In this document: positions 46,248 through 54,525 of the stretch, in pieces
Layout: each line of letters begins with the position of its first letter
How positions within the stretch are numbered: the stretch's first letter is position 1
From: Aquabacter sediminis
GTDB lineage: Bacteria; Pseudomonadota; Alphaproteobacteria; Rhizobiales; Xanthobacteraceae
Reading direction: 5' to 3'
Length of the DNA: 64,000 bases
Assembly: GCF_028863665.1 (NCBI RefSeq)
Contig: NZ_JARBFX010000009.1
Location: 172,293 to 236,292, forward strand
Made by a program: the position numbers and the translations under genes
The notes under the pieces: model-generated
The model's database searches: none
What the model saw: only the letters and a program-made list of their open reading frames with translations
What the model was told of the DNA's origin: nothing

Positions 46248-47147
46248 ATGTCGATAAATATGAATCTCCGTCAGTTGCGGGCTTTTGTGGCCGTGGCCCA
46301 GACCGGCAGCTTCAGCCGCGCCGCGCGGCGGCTCGGCCTGTCCCAGTCCGCCCTCAGCCAGGCTGTGCAGCAGCTGGAGGAGGAACTGGGGGTGCGGCTG
46401 CTCGACCGCACCACCCGCTCGGTGCAGCTCAGCGCCATCGGCGTGGACTTCCTGCCGGGCATCCAGCGCCTTCTGGCGGACCTCGACCACCAGTTGCAGG
46501 ACCTGAAGGACCTCAAGGAGCACCGGCGCGGGCATGTCACCGTCACCTGCGTGCCCTCGGTGGCCCTGCGCCTGCTGCCGGCCGTGCTCGCCCAGTTCCA
46601 GCGGGCCCATCCCATGGTCACCGTGTCCGTTCGCGAGGCGCCGCGCCACCAGATCATCGCGGCCCTGCGCTCGGGCGACGCGGAACTGGGCATTGCCAAC
46701 GTGCCGGGCGATGATCCCGATCTGGACGCCACCTTCCTTCTCACCGACACCTTCGCCCTCGTCATGCGGCGCGACCACCCGCTGGCAGCCCGCGAGAGCA
46801 TCGGCTGGACGGAGGCCGCGGCCGCCGGCGTCATCGCCATGGCGCCGGGAACCGGCATCCGCCTGGAAATGGATCGCGGCCTGCCGGTGGCTGCGCTGCC
46901 GCGCTATGAGGCGGAACATCCGGCCACGCTTCTGGCCATGGTGGAGGCTGGTGTCGGCGTCGCGCCCTTGCCGGGGCTTGCCTGGCCGAAGGGGGATCAT
47001 CCCACGCTCACCATCCGCCCCCTCGTGGAGCCCCGCGTGGAGCGCGCCCTCTATCTCATCCGCCGCGCGGGGCGGGACCTGTCCCCCGCCGGCCGCTCCC
47101 TTCACCGGGCCATACTCGCCGGAGCGGTGGAGGGCGGGCTGAGATAG
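46248..47147 (+). CDS. LysR family regulator of the rut operon
   Basis: A 299-residue LysR regulator. HTH AFVAVAQTGSFSRAARRLGL, then SQSALSQAVQQLEEELG, lies at residues 12-50. The effector domain follows, with RRGHVTVTCVPSVALRLLPA and GVGVAPLPGLAWP. It is divergent from the rut operon over 155 bases. The E. coli rut operon uses the TetR repressor RutR; a LysR regulator here would be a different control scheme (inference). Confidence 0.92.
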   Translation: MSINMNLRQLRAFVAVAQTGSFSRAARRLGLSQSALSQAVQQLEEELGVRLLDRTTRSVQLSAIGVDFLPGIQRLLADLDHQLQDLKDLKEHRRGHVTVTCVPSVALRLLPAVLAQFQRAHPMVTVSVREAPRHQIIAALRSGDAELGIANVPGDDPDLDATFLLTDTFALVMRRDHPLAARESIGWTEAAAAGVIAMAPGTGIRLEMDRGLPVAALPRYEAEHPATLLAMVEAGVGVAPLPGLAWPKGDHPTLTIRPLVEPRVERALYLIRRAGRDLSPAGRSLHRAILAGAVEGGLR

Positions 47148-47213
47148 AGGCACGCCTCTCATTCATCGCTCGCCCACGGTGCGGGCCGGCTTCATCGCGC
47201 AGATCTGGTCAGC

Positions 47214-47939
47214 TTAGCCCGTCCCCTCACCGCTCCGGTTCTCATCCATCGGCGCGGGACGCACCCGACCGTCCTCGAAGTGAATGATGCGGTCGAACAA
47301 ATCGATCGAGCGCGGATCATGCGTGATCACCACCACTGCGGCTCCGTGCATGGCGGCGATGCGGCGGAAGATTTCCATCACCTGCCGACCCCGCGCGCCG
47401 TCCAGTGCGGCAGTCGGCTCGTCGGCCAGGATCAGCGGCGGTGCGTTGGCAAGGGCCCGGGCCACCGCCACCCTCTGCTGCTCGCCGCCGGACAACTTGG
47501 CGGGGAGGCTGTCGGCGCGGTGGGAAAGGTCGAGTGCTGCAAGCAGCCGCCGCGCATGGGCGCGGGCATCGGCGGGGTGCACATCGGCGATTTCGAGGCT
47601 CAGGGCCACATTCTCCACCGCCGAGAGAAAGGGGATGAGGTTCGCCTTCTGGAACACGAAGCCGATGCGCTTGCGCCGTGTCTCGCGCAGGCCATCAAGG
47701 TCGGCGCCGGCATGTGAGACACGTTCGCCCGCCAGCCAGACCTCCCCGGAGGTGGGGTTCTCCAGAAGGCCCGCCAGCATGAGGAAGGTGCTCTTGCCCG
47801 AGCCGCTGGGACCGAAGATGCCCACCAATTCCCCGGCGGCCACATCCAATGACACATTGTCGAGGGCACGCACCAAGCCGCCGCCGGTCACGTAGGAGCG
47901 GGAGAGGTTCTTCGCCGAAAGGACCGCGGGGTCACTCAC
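47214..47939 (-). CDS. DevA/LolD-type ABC exporter ATPase
   Basis: A 241-residue ATPase of the MacB/LolD/DevA class. It has Walker [21 protein letters not shown] at about 42, the class hallmark IGFVFQKANLIPFLSAVENV, signature LSGGEQQRVAVARALANAP at about 143, Walker B LILADEPTAALD and switch ITHDPRSIDLFDRI. It starts with GTG at 47939, overlapping the permease stop (GTGA). It is the third gene of an adaptor-permease-ATPase set in the DevB-DevC-DevA order. It powers export or extraction of a lipid or small molecule (family knowledge). Confidence 0.9.
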   Translation of the reverse strand: MSDPAVLSAKNLSRSYVTGGGLVRALDNVSLDVAAGELVGIFGPSGSGKSTFLMLAGLLENPTSGEVWLAGERVSHAGADLDGLRETRRKRIGFVFQKANLIPFLSAVENVALSLEIADVHPADARAHARRLLAALDLSHRADSLPAKLSGGEQQRVAVARALANAPPLILADEPTAALDGARGRQVMEIFRRIAAMHGAAVVVITHDPRSIDLFDRIIHFEDGRVRPAPMDENRSGEGTG

Positions 47940-49099
47940 GACAGCACCTCTCGGGCGCTGACCCGCGAGGCGCGCGCGATCCCGACGAAGGCCGCGACGG
48001 CACACACGAGGGCCAAGGCCAGTGCGATCTGTCCGAGATCCGATGGCAGCATCACCACCCGGCGCGGGAACAGCGGAAAGACCAAGGAAGACAAGACGAG
48101 CGCGAGGACATAGCCGGCAATCCCGATCAATGCCGCCTGCTGGCCGATCAGCCCGATCACCACGCGCTCGCGCGCGCCCATGAGCTTGAGGAGCGCGATC
48201 TCGTGCAGCTTCTCGAGCGTCATGGTGTAGACGATCAGCGAGACCACGATGGCCGTGATGACGAGGATCATCCCGGTGAAGGTCAGGATCTGCAGGCGCA
48301 GCTTCCAGAGCCGGGCATTGAGCATCAGGTCACGTTGATCGGTGGTCGTCAGCACCTCCACGTCACCCCAGCGCTGCAGGGCGCCGATCACCTGCGCGGG
48401 GTCGGCGGCGGGGGCGAGCCGCACCAGCACCGCGGCGATCTTGCTCTCCTGCGCCACCGAGCTGGCATCGGCACTGACCGCGGCTGGGTCCGTCCGGCCC
48501 GCGCGCGCCAGATGGATTTCCTCCGAGGTGCGGCGGCGGGCGATCACCGCCGCATCATTGATGCCGACGAACAGCAGCCCGTCGCCCGCAGAATCCACCA
48601 TGCGCTGCGTGAGCCCGACGATGGTGTAGGTGTCCCGCGCCAGCTGGATCCGGTCGCCCACCTTCAGCCCTGTGCTGGCGTCTGCCACCGCCTGGTAGCG
48701 GCTGCCGGCCAGCCAGCGTCCCTCTGCGAGGGAGAGCCATCGCCCGTCGTCGCGCGGCACGTCCACGCCGGTCACGGTGACACGGCGGGCGGCGCCCGCG
48801 AAGTTGAATTGCTGGCTGAACTGGGTGAAGCGGCGGACATCCGCGACGCCTGGCACGCCCTCGACCCTGCGGTCCATGTCCGCCGCCACGGCCGAGCCCT
48901 CGGCGAAGGGGCCGGCCCGCTCGCCCTGGACCACCCAGAGATCCGCATCGATCCGGTCGATAATCAGCAAGGCATCCTCGACAATGCCGCGATAGAGCCC
49001 GGTCATGCCGATCACCGCCATGATCAGGAAGGCGACGCCAAGGGCGGTCAGCACGAAGCGGGTCGGAGCGTGGAGCGTGTCCTTCAGCGCCAGGTTCAT
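47936..49099 (-). CDS. FtsX-type ABC exporter permease (DevC-like)
   Basis: A 387-residue four-helix exporter permease. One N-terminal helix (FVLTALGVAFLIMAVIGMTG), a long periplasmic domain (about 40-260) containing IDADLWVVQGERAG, then an FtsX domain with three helices (LQILTFTGMILVITAIVVSL, then LIGQQAALIGIAGYVLALVL and IALALALVCAVAAFVGIARA). LHEIALLKLMGARERVV is the typical cytoplasmic coupling segment. DADLWVVQ and the size resemble DevC, which with DevB and DevA exports glycolipids. It overlaps the adaptor stop (ATGA). Confidence 0.88.
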   Translation of the reverse strand: MNLALKDTLHAPTRFVLTALGVAFLIMAVIGMTGLYRGIVEDALLIIDRIDADLWVVQGERAGPFAEGSAVAADMDRRVEGVPGVADVRRFTQFSQQFNFAGAARRVTVTGVDVPRDDGRWLSLAEGRWLAGSRYQAVADASTGLKVGDRIQLARDTYTIVGLTQRMVDSAGDGLLFVGINDAAVIARRRTSEEIHLARAGRTDPAAVSADASSVAQESKIAAVLVRLAPAADPAQVIGALQRWGDVEVLTTTDQRDLMLNARLWKLRLQILTFTGMILVITAIVVSLIVYTMTLEKLHEIALLKLMGARERVVIGLIGQQAALIGIAGYVLALVLSSLVFPLFPRRVVMLPSDLGQIALALALVCAVAAFVGIARASRVSAREVLS

Positions 49100-50298
49100 G
49101 TGGCGGAGCCCGCGAGGCGCACGCGCATGAAGGGGAAGAGGCCGGCCGGCTTCAGGATGGTCTGGTCGGGGGCAAGTCCCTGGCGGACCTCCACCCGCTC
49201 CATCCCGCTGTCGCCCAGCGCCACCTCCCGCCACCGCGCGCGGGCACGGGTCTTCACCCACACGCCCGGATGCCCGTCGCGCCAGACGATGAAGGAGGTC
49301 GGCACGCTCAGCACCGGCCCGCGCCGGGCGACCAGGATGCGCGCCATGGCGCGCTGGCCCAAGGCCCAGTTGGCGGGAAGGGTGTCGAGCGCGATGTCGA
49401 TCTCGAATTCCCGCGTCTCCGCGTCCACCTCCCGTCCGAGCCTGAGCACATGGCCGGGGATGGCATCCCTGGCGCGGCTGAAGGTGATGCGGGCGGGCTG
49501 CCCCGGCAGAATGTCGGATATGGCGCTTTCGTCCAGCCGCGTGGTCAGCACGAGGCTCGCTGGATCGACGAGATGGAACACCTCGCTGCCCGGCGTGAGC
49601 ACCTCGCCCACATGGCGGCTGCGCGACACCACGACACCGGAAAACGGCGCCCGCAGCACGCTGTCGTCCAATTGCGCACGCGCTGAAGCCACGCGCGCCA
49701 GCGCGGCATCGCGTTCCGCCTCCGCCTGGTCAACGGCGCGATTGGCGCGGAGGAGGTCCGCTTCACCCTGCCGGCGGGCGGCGAGCGCATCCTCCAGCCC
49801 GGACTGGCTGGCAAAGCCCTTGGCGAACAGGGCGCTCTGGCGCTCATGGGTCGCGCGCGCCTTCTCAAGGGTGGCGACGGCACGATCGCGATCCGCCTCC
49901 AGGGCGCTCACCGCGCGCGCGGCGGCGCGGGCGCTCGCCTCGGCCGCGTCGCGGTCGGCGCTGAGGTCGTCATAGGCCAGGCGCGCGAGGGTCTGTCCCT
50001 TGGTGACCACGTCGTTGCGGTCGACCGCCAGGTCTTCGATCCGCGCCTGAAGCCGGCTGCCGAGGCTGGCCTCGGTCAAGGCGGACAACGTGCCGGGCCC
50101 CTGAAGCTCGATGTCCAGCATCCCCAGCCGGAGGATCTCCCCCTCCACCGCATGGGGATAAAGGTAGCGCAGGCCGAGAAGGATCATGGCCAGTCCCACA
50201 GCCAGCAGGACGGCGCGCCGGCCGCCCCGATGGCGCTTCGGACGCGGGCGCGGCGGCTCCAGGGAGAGGAGCCCATCAGGGCCAAGCTGGACATTCAT
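49096..50298 (-). CDS. HlyD/DevB-type periplasmic adaptor protein
   Basis: A 400-residue membrane-fusion protein. A basic N-terminus (PPRPRPKRHRGGRR) and one membrane anchor (AVLLAVGLAMILLGLRYLYP) come first. A split biotinyl-lipoyl domain (about 75-105 and 215-245: LRAPFSGVVVSRSRHVGEVL) flanks a long coiled coil (about 115-205; AEASARAAARAVSALEADRD, EKARATHERQSALFAKG). A beta-barrel and membrane-proximal part end the protein. It links the FtsX-type permease to an outer-membrane channel; no TolC gene is in the window. It precedes the permease gene with a four-base overlap. Confidence 0.9.
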   Translation of the reverse strand: MNVQLGPDGLLSLEPPRPRPKRHRGGRRAVLLAVGLAMILLGLRYLYPHAVEGEILRLGMLDIELQGPGTLSALTEASLGSRLQARIEDLAVDRNDVVTKGQTLARLAYDDLSADRDAAEASARAAARAVSALEADRDRAVATLEKARATHERQSALFAKGFASQSGLEDALAARRQGEADLLRANRAVDQAEAERDAALARVASARAQLDDSVLRAPFSGVVVSRSRHVGEVLTPGSEVFHLVDPASLVLTTRLDESAISDILPGQPARITFSRARDAIPGHVLRLGREVDAETREFEIDIALDTLPANWALGQRAMARILVARRGPVLSVPTSFIVWRDGHPGVWVKTRARARWREVALGDSGMERVEVRQGLAPDQTILKPAGLFPFMRVRLAGSAT

Positions 50299-50338
50299 GA
50301 CGGGAGGGGGGCCGAGGAGGGAGAAGGGGCGAAATCGG

Positions 50339-50611
50339 TCACTGCGCCGGTTCGACCTTCGCGGCGGCCAGCGCCTCCTTGCAGGGCTTGGAGATCTTGT
50401 CGGGATTGGCCTTCATGCATTGGAGGATGCGCCCGCCGCCAGGCTGTACGCCGGGACAGGTGGCGCGGATGTCCGCTTCACAGGCCGCGCGCACCGCCTG
50501 CATCTGGTCGCGCGAGGGGGTTTGCGCGGACGCGGCGCTCGCCAGGGCGATGCCGACCAGAACGCCGATGGCGCTCGCGCGGACGGCGCGAAGAATGAAG
50601 ACACGCACCAT
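50339..50611 (-). CDS. Small secreted cysteine-rich-repeat protein
   Basis: A 90-residue exported protein. The signal peptide (VRASAIGVLVGIALASAASA, about residues 9-28) leads to a mature part of about 61 residues carrying four cysteines: ACEADIRATC, ILQCMKANPD and SKPCKEAL. This C-x8-C...C-x(11-12)-C layout with conserved ADI/R and KISKPC is the single cysteine-rich repeat found in many proteobacterial periplasmic proteins of unknown function. ATG 50611 starts at the signal peptide; longer frames add a non-signal extension. It is the first gene of the exporter operon, 40 bases before the adaptor gene, so it may be an accessory or stress-responsive protein. Confidence 0.78.
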   Translation of the reverse strand: MVRVFILRAVRASAIGVLVGIALASAASAQTPSRDQMQAVRAACEADIRATCPGVQPGGGRILQCMKANPDKISKPCKEALAAAKVEPAQ

Positions 50612-50869
50612 GATGTCGGTTCCTTCCGGGGTGGGGTAGGGGGCATGGAACCCGCCCGGTGCGGGGGCGGCCAACCGGGGCGGGCTCCATGGTGGTCAGG
50701 CTTGCGCCTGCCGTGCCGCCGGCAAGGGCTGTGGGATGCTCAGCGACGCAGCTGAAGATGGCGCCTGCATTTTGCGGTCGTGTATCGGCGCGCGGCCTTT
50801 TTGTTGCAGTTTGTATCGGCCTCCGTGACGCGCCTTGCGCACACGCCCCGGGCCTGCCATGGCAGGTCC
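50612..50869. promoter_or_regulatory. Divergent region between exporter operon and two-component genes
   Basis: A 258-base divergent region with no gene. It contains TTTTTGTTGCAGTTTGTATC near 50798-50817, the only A+T-rich patch, and so likely promoters. The divergent position suggests the response regulator controls the exporter operon. Confidence 0.4.
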
Positions 50870-51589
50870 ATGACAGCCACAAGAGTGCTCCTGGTCGAGG
50901 ATGACCGCGACATTCGCAGCCTTCTTGTCGATTTCCTCGCCCGCGAGGGCTACGAGGTCGAAGCGGTGGGAAGCGGCACCCTGATGGACCGCGCCCTGAT
51001 GCGCGGAATGCCCGATCTTGTCATCCTCGACATCATGCTGCCGGGGGAGGATGGCCTGTCCATCTGCCGCCGTCTGCGGGCCAAGAGCCTGGTGCCGATC
51101 CTCATGCTCACCGCCAAGCGGGACGAGGTGGACCGCATCGTCGGTCTGGAGATCGGCGCCGACGACTATCTGGGCAAGCCGTTCAATCCGCGCGAATTGC
51201 TGGCGCGCGTCCGCGCCTTGCTCCGCCGGGCCTCCGGCCCTCTGTCCGCCGGCCTGCCGCAGCGGCGCAGGCGCCGTTTCGCGGGGCTGGTCGCGGACCT
51301 CGATGCGCGCACGGTGGTGGACGAAGCGGGACAGCGGGTGAACCTGACCACCGCCGAGTTCGATCTTCTTGTCTGCTTCCTGGAAAGACCGGGGCGGGTC
51401 CTTTCGCGCGACCAGCTCCTGGATCTCACACGCGGTCGCGCCGGCGGCGATCCGTTCGACCGCACCATCGATGTGACCGTGTCGCGGCTGCGCGGCAAGC
51501 TCTCCGGGTGCCTGGGGGAGGCCGCGCAGCCCATCACCACTGTGCGCAATGTCGGCTATCTGTTCTCGGCCGATGTGGGCGAGGCGTGA
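50870..51589 (+). CDS. OmpR/PhoB family response regulator
   Basis: A 239-residue response regulator. In the receiver domain (about 1-120) the acidic pair is in VLLVEDDRD, the phospho-acceptor Asp in DLVILDIMLPGEDG (about 54), the switch Thr in LMLTAKRDE and Lys in DDYLGKPFNPREL. A basic linker (QRRRRRF) joins the winged-helix DNA-binding domain (about 145-235), with LTTAEFDLLVCFLERPGRVL and TIDVTVSRLRGKL. ATG 50870 starts at the domain. The kinase gene follows after seven bases. Confidence 0.92.
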   Translation: MTATRVLLVEDDRDIRSLLVDFLAREGYEVEAVGSGTLMDRALMRGMPDLVILDIMLPGEDGLSICRRLRAKSLVPILMLTAKRDEVDRIVGLEIGADDYLGKPFNPRELLARVRALLRRASGPLSAGLPQRRRRRFAGLVADLDARTVVDEAGQRVNLTTAEFDLLVCFLERPGRVLSRDQLLDLTRGRAGGDPFDRTIDVTVSRLRGKLSGCLGEAAQPITTVRNVGYLFSADVGEA

Positions 51590-51596
51590 GACATCC

Positions 51597-52961
51597 ATGC
51601 GCCTTGGTCTGCTTGCCCGCATCATCCTCATCGTCGCGGTCGCGCTGCTCGTCATCCAGTTGCTGGCGCTGGTCTTTTACTTCGGTGTTGGCGAGGGGCG
51701 TCGCGCGCTCGCCGAAGGTTCGCCCGCGCTGCCCGGCCGGATCGCCGCGCTCGTCCTGCTGGTGGACGAGATGCCATCGCACCTTCGGCCCGCGCTGCTC
51801 GAGGCCGTCAGCGAGGGCGGGCGGACCGCCGCCATCATCCCCGTCTTGCCCGAAGCACTCACCCGCAAGACCGAGCTGGTCCGGGTCGAGCGCGCGATCC
51901 GCTCGGCCCTTGCGTCACGCGGCGTTGACGCGCGCGACGTTCGGGTGCGGCTTGAGGAGCATAGCGACAGCGGACGGGGCGGCACGCTGAGCGTCTATGT
52001 GGCGCTCGCCGAGGGGGGCTATCTCTGGCTCGACGTGGAGGACCGCGTCACCGTCCGGCTGCTTGGCGTGCCCATCGGCTTTTTCGCCGGTCTGTTCGGC
52101 GTGGCCGTGGCCCTCGTGGCTCTGGTCGCGGTCGCGCGCGAGATGCGGCCGATCACGCGTCTCGCGCGGGAGGTCGACCGGGTCGGCGAGGGGATGGACC
52201 CGGTCGCGATCCCCGAGCGCGGCGCTCCGGAACTGCGCAAGCTGATCCGGGCGGTCAACGCCATGCAGGAGCGCATTGCCGCTTTGGTGCGCAACCGCAC
52301 CCTGGCGCTGGGGGCCATCTCCCACGACCTGCGGACCTACCTGACCCGCCTGCGCCTGCGCGTGGAAATGATGCCGGAGGATCGCCACCGCGCCGGCGCC
52401 ATCGCCGATGTGGAAGCCATGCAGGCATTGGTGGAAGATACGCTGGACTTCGCCCAGGATACGTTCACGCCGACAGAGCCGTCCTGCGCCGACCTTGCCG
52501 CCGCGCTACGCTATTTCGCTGACGAGCAGGCAGAGGGGCAGGTCGTGCTTCGCGTTCCGGATGGCCCGGTCTGGGTGGCTGTCGGCGACAAGGCGCTCGG
52601 GCGCATCATCGCCAACCTCATGGGCAACGCCCTGCAATATGGAACCCACGCCATTGCAGGGCTCGAGGCGGACGGCCCCGTTGCGATCCTGGTGATCGAG
52701 GACGATGGCCCGGGCATTCCGGTGGAGGAACGCGAGCGCGTCTTCGAGCCCTTCCACCGGCTGGACGCGTCCCGCAATCGCGAAAGCGGCGGAACGGGCC
52801 TCGGCTTGACCATCGTGCGCCGGCTGGTCGAGCGGCATGGCGGCAGCATCTCGCTGGGGGCAAGCCGTGCCGGCGGGCTGGCGGTCCGTGTGGCGCTGCC
52901 GCGGGTGGTCCTGCCTGGCGTTAGGGAACACCAAGGCGAGAGCGGCCCCGGACCATCCTGA
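51597..52961 (+). CDS. Sensor histidine kinase (HAMP-HisKA-HATPase)
   Basis: A 454-residue inner-membrane kinase. There are two membrane segments (LLARIILIVAVALLVIQLLA at about 4-24 and GVPIGFFAGLFGVAVALVAL at about 157-177) with a periplasmic sensor of about 130 residues between. Then come HAMP (REMRPITRLAREVDRVGEGM), HisKA with AISHDLRTYLTRLRLRVEM (phospho-His, about 242), N box NLMGNALQYG, G1 IEDDGPGIP, F box FEPFHRLDASRN and G2 GGTGLGLTIV. The sensor domain has no recognised motif. Its 3' end overlaps the convergent small gene by 41 bases. Confidence 0.92.
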   Translation: MRLGLLARIILIVAVALLVIQLLALVFYFGVGEGRRALAEGSPALPGRIAALVLLVDEMPSHLRPALLEAVSEGGRTAAIIPVLPEALTRKTELVRVERAIRSALASRGVDARDVRVRLEEHSDSGRGGTLSVYVALAEGGYLWLDVEDRVTVRLLGVPIGFFAGLFGVAVALVALVAVAREMRPITRLAREVDRVGEGMDPVAIPERGAPELRKLIRAVNAMQERIAALVRNRTLALGAISHDLRTYLTRLRLRVEMMPEDRHRAGAIADVEAMQALVEDTLDFAQDTFTPTEPSCADLAAALRYFADEQAEGQVVLRVPDGPVWVAVGDKALGRIIANLMGNALQYGTHAIAGLEADGPVAILVIEDDGPGIPVEERERVFEPFHRLDASRNRESGGTGLGLTIVRRLVERHGGSISLGASRAGGLAVRVALPRVVLPGVREHQGESGPGPS

Positions 52962-53139
52962 TCGATCGACGCCAAGCCATGACGCTGGCTTGATCGCGAA
53001 TACTGGTCAAGCCAAAGGAGAGCTCCTTCATCAGCACCGCCGGATCGCCCCCGGCGATGAAGGCGCGTTCGATCCTGTCGAGCAAATCCATGCCGTGCGT
53101 TTTCGCGTCTTCGGCAGGTGCGCAAAGTGCCTCAGTCAT
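52921..53139 (-). CDS. Unknown 72-residue protein, translationally coupled to the oxoamine synthase
   Basis: A small gene whose ATG overlaps the stop of the preceding alpha-oxoamine synthase gene (ATGA), so it is likely real and made in fixed ratio with it. The protein is MTEALCAPAEDAKTHGMDLL in its first 20 residues, has an amphipathic middle (DRIERAFIAGGDPAVLMKEL) and a basic end (WRRSIRMVRGRSRLG). It lacks the Asp-Ser-Leu motif of an acyl carrier protein and I recognise no family. It could be a partner or stabiliser of the synthase. It is the last gene of the operon and runs 41 bases into the convergent kinase gene. Confidence 0.7.
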   Translation of the reverse strand: MTEALCAPAEDAKTHGMDLLDRIERAFIAGGDPAVLMKELSFGLTSIRDQASVMAWRRSIRMVRGRSRLGVP

Positions 53140-54482
53140 CGGTGCTCTCCTGCAAGGCCTTCGCAAAGGGTGCGCGTTCGGGTGGCGATCCCGACGAATT
53201 CATCCATATCCCGCTCCTCATGGTCGGCCATGACCTGCAGGCGCCAGCGGGCGCCGTTGCGGGCGACGGCGGGGTGCTCCACGAGGTTGACGATGGCGCC
53301 GAGGTCCAGGGCGGTGCGGGTCATCAGCCGCGACAGGGGGCCATCCCCAAGCACGACCGGGACGATGGCGCTCGGTTCGCCCAGCACCTCGAACCCCTGG
53401 TCGCACAGGGAGGTCCGCAGCCGCGCGACATTGCGCATCAGCCTTTTTCGCCGTGCTTCGCCTTCCGGAGCGGAGACGATGTCGAGCGCCTTGAGCACAA
53501 TGGCCGCCTGGAGCGGGGTCATCGCATTGGTGAAAGTGGAAGGGCCGCAAGCGCCACGCAGCGCGAACTTGAGCGCCGGGCTGTTGCAGGCGACGAAGCC
53601 GCCTGTGGAGGCGAAGGTCTTGGAGAAGGAGCCCATGAGCACGTCGACCTTGCCGATCATGCCCTGAGCTTCCAGCGCGCCGCGCCCGGTGGGACCAAGC
53701 GCGCCGAGGTCATGGGCGCAGTCCACCAGCAGCGTCGCGCGGAAACGATGGCACAGGGCCTGGAGGGCCGCGATGTCAGGCACGTCGCTGTCCATGGAGA
53801 ACAGCGACTCGGTGACGACGAGAATGCCCGCATCCGGCTGCGAGCGCCGGATGCGTTCCAGCCGCCGCTCCACGCCCGCCACCGAGAGGTGCGGCGCCCG
53901 GTGAACGTTGGGGGTGGCATCCGTGGCTGCCTCCTGTAGGCAGGCGTGGGCGAGCGCATCAAGGATGACATGATCTTGCTTGCGCAGGAGGGTTTTGACG
54001 GTCCCGTAGCCGGCGGCCCAACCAATGGGAAACACCGTGCAGCTTTCATAGCCAGTGAACTCCGCGAGCCGCTCCTCCAACGCGACCGACAGTGGAGTGT
54101 TGCCCATCAGCGCTGCCGAACCGGCGCTGTGCACGCCCATTGATTGCGCGGCCTCGCAGGCCGCCGCGACAATCTGGGGATGGGTCGAGAGGGAGAGATA
54201 GTCCTGGCTGGCGAGATTGATGCCGGCAAAGGGCAGTCCTGTGCGCAGGGCGCCTGCAGCGCGCGGGCCGGTGCTTGTGGCAACCACGCGCTGATAGGGA
54301 TCGAGCCCGGCCTCACCCCGCGCCTCGAACCAGCGCCCGACCTCGTCCCATCGGGCCAGAAGGTCGGGATTGGCGGGATCATAGAAGTCAAACAGATTTC
54401 CCGTGGCGCCCTTGCCCTTTGGGTCGAAAGCAGGCCATTTGGAGTGATCCGCCACGTTCATTTTTTCAATGAGATCTTCCAT
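53136..54482 (-). CDS. Alpha-oxoamine synthase family PLP enzyme
   Basis: A 448-residue PLP enzyme of the KBL/BioF/ALAS/serine palmitoyltransferase family, which condenses an amino acid with an acyl thioester and releases CO2. Core motifs: NLASQDYLSLSTHPQIVAAA, then GVHSAGSAALMGNTPLSVAL, PLP-stacking His in ILDALAHACLQEAA, VVTESLFSMDSDVPDIAAL, Asp/His in LLVDCAHDLGALGPTGRG and the Schiff-base Lys in GSFSKTFASTGGF. A 60-70-residue N-terminal extension beyond the usual length is rich in W, F and D. ATG 54482 follows GGTGG; GTG 54497 is possible. The neighbours (acyltransferase, methyltransferase) suggest an N-acylated amino-ketone product (inference). Confidence 0.88.
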   Translation of the reverse strand: MEDLIEKMNVADHSKWPAFDPKGKGATGNLFDFYDPANPDLLARWDEVGRWFEARGEAGLDPYQRVVATSTGPRAAGALRTGLPFAGINLASQDYLSLSTHPQIVAAACEAAQSMGVHSAGSAALMGNTPLSVALEERLAEFTGYESCTVFPIGWAAGYGTVKTLLRKQDHVILDALAHACLQEAATDATPNVHRAPHLSVAGVERRLERIRRSQPDAGILVVTESLFSMDSDVPDIAALQALCHRFRATLLVDCAHDLGALGPTGRGALEAQGMIGKVDVLMGSFSKTFASTGGFVACNSPALKFALRGACGPSTFTNAMTPLQAAIVLKALDIVSAPEGEARRKRLMRNVARLRTSLCDQGFEVLGEPSAIVPVVLGDGPLSRLMTRTALDLGAIVNLVEHPAVARNGARWRLQVMADHEERDMDEFVGIATRTRTLCEGLAGEHR

Positions 54483-54525
54483 ATCCACCCACCCCACACC
54501 CGAATTTTAGACGAATTTATTGTCT

